Source: Pelargonium nanum (Eukaryota > Streptophyta > Magnoliopsida > Geraniales > Geraniaceae). Taken from it: 20,360 nucleotides of DNA. The notes below the pieces were generated by a model. The model did no database searches. It worked only from the letters and a program-made list of their open reading frames with translations, and had not been told where the DNA came from. Numbering within the stretch: position 1 is the first letter of the stretch; each line of letters opens with the position of its first letter. The stretch is taken from assembly GCA_036897485.1 (NCBI GenBank), contig JAYMTF010001973.1, forward strand, positions 1 through 20,360. Direction: 5' to 3'. The translations under genes were made by a program, and so were the position numbers. Of this stretch, positions 20,120 to 20,360 are shown in pieces.

Positions 20120-20360
20120 GATGAGATCCGGCTGCTAATCTTGGTAAGCAAGTAAGTCGACCAAACACAAGCGCTCCCCTCTTCACTTTGTTCAACAAGC
20201 ATAAATGCTTGCCTTTCTTTTCTTTGTAAATACTTTCCTATTACCGATCGAGCTCTATTAGCAGTAGTTAAGATTCCTTACCTCTTTTCAGTTTTCTTTT
20301 CTTTTTTCTGGAACCGTCTTTAGAAGGTTAAGTTTGACTCTAGAAATTCTAGGAAAGTCT
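20120..20360. other. nad5 downstream region, no gene recognised
   Basis: These 241 nt follow the nad5 stop codon. They are pyrimidine-rich on the + strand, especially around 20277-20310. I see no start of another gene, no tRNA-like core and no clear terminal stem-loop before the window ends. Confidence 0.4.

Noticed and set aside
1..20360. CRISPR array, insertion sequence or bacterial operon
   Set aside because: There are no regularly spaced repeats, no transposase or bacterial gene, and the genes are plant mitochondrial.

Overview
The window looks like part of a land-plant, most likely angiosperm, mitochondrial genome. Four respiratory-chain or cytochrome-maturation genes are recognisable on the + strand: ccmFN (3086-4327), atp8 (15906-16361), atp4 (16447-16971) and nad5 (17549-20119). 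All use the standard genetic code. nad5 still carries a group II intron at the land-plant nad5i230 position, with a readable domain V. The lineage cannot be named from the sequence, but the genome is unusual: it is AT-rich, its intergenic DNA is highly diverged, introns have been lost, and few C-to-U editing positions seem to remain in the genes.

Layout. Bases 1 to about 500 are a nuclear-type plant repeat built on a GAGCTCGAGC-like motif; 500 to about 760 look like the same kind of foreign sequence. From about 760 to 2950 lies AT-rich DNA without recognisable genes. A compact ccmFN follows. Then comes an 11.4 kb AT-rich desert (4328 to about 15776) with no protein gene I can defend. The right 4.6 kb is gene-dense and richer in G+C: atp8, atp4, two tRNA-like elements, then nad5.

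The most interesting signal is a set of tRNA-like cores. Six places in the window match GGTTCRARYCC (the tRNA T-loop, or B box), where about 0.08 would be expected by chance. A seventh differs by one base. Five of these seven also have a D-loop-like sequence (AGTTGGTAGAGCA or a variant) exactly 24 bases upstream of the 7-base T-loop block, and an eighth element (17187-17258) has the same layout around a weaker T-loop. Yet the acceptor, D and anticodon stems mostly do not pair. Several sit just upstream of protein genes (ccmFN, atp8, nad5), which suggests they act as t-elements that mark transcript ends, or are tRNA genes in an extreme state of decay or editing.

A second strong signal is nad5. 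Angiosperms normally assemble it from five exons, including two trans-splicing steps around a 22-nt exon. Here exons 2 to 5 form one uninterrupted reading frame, so both trans-spliced introns and the last cis intron are gone. Several positions that are normally edited are already T in the DNA of nad5, ccmFN and atp4, as expected from retroprocessing through edited, spliced cDNA.

How the genes work together: nad5 encodes a proton-pumping subunit of complex I, atp4 and atp8 encode Fo subunits of ATP synthase, and ccmFN takes part in haem attachment to c-type cytochromes. All act at the inner mitochondrial membrane.
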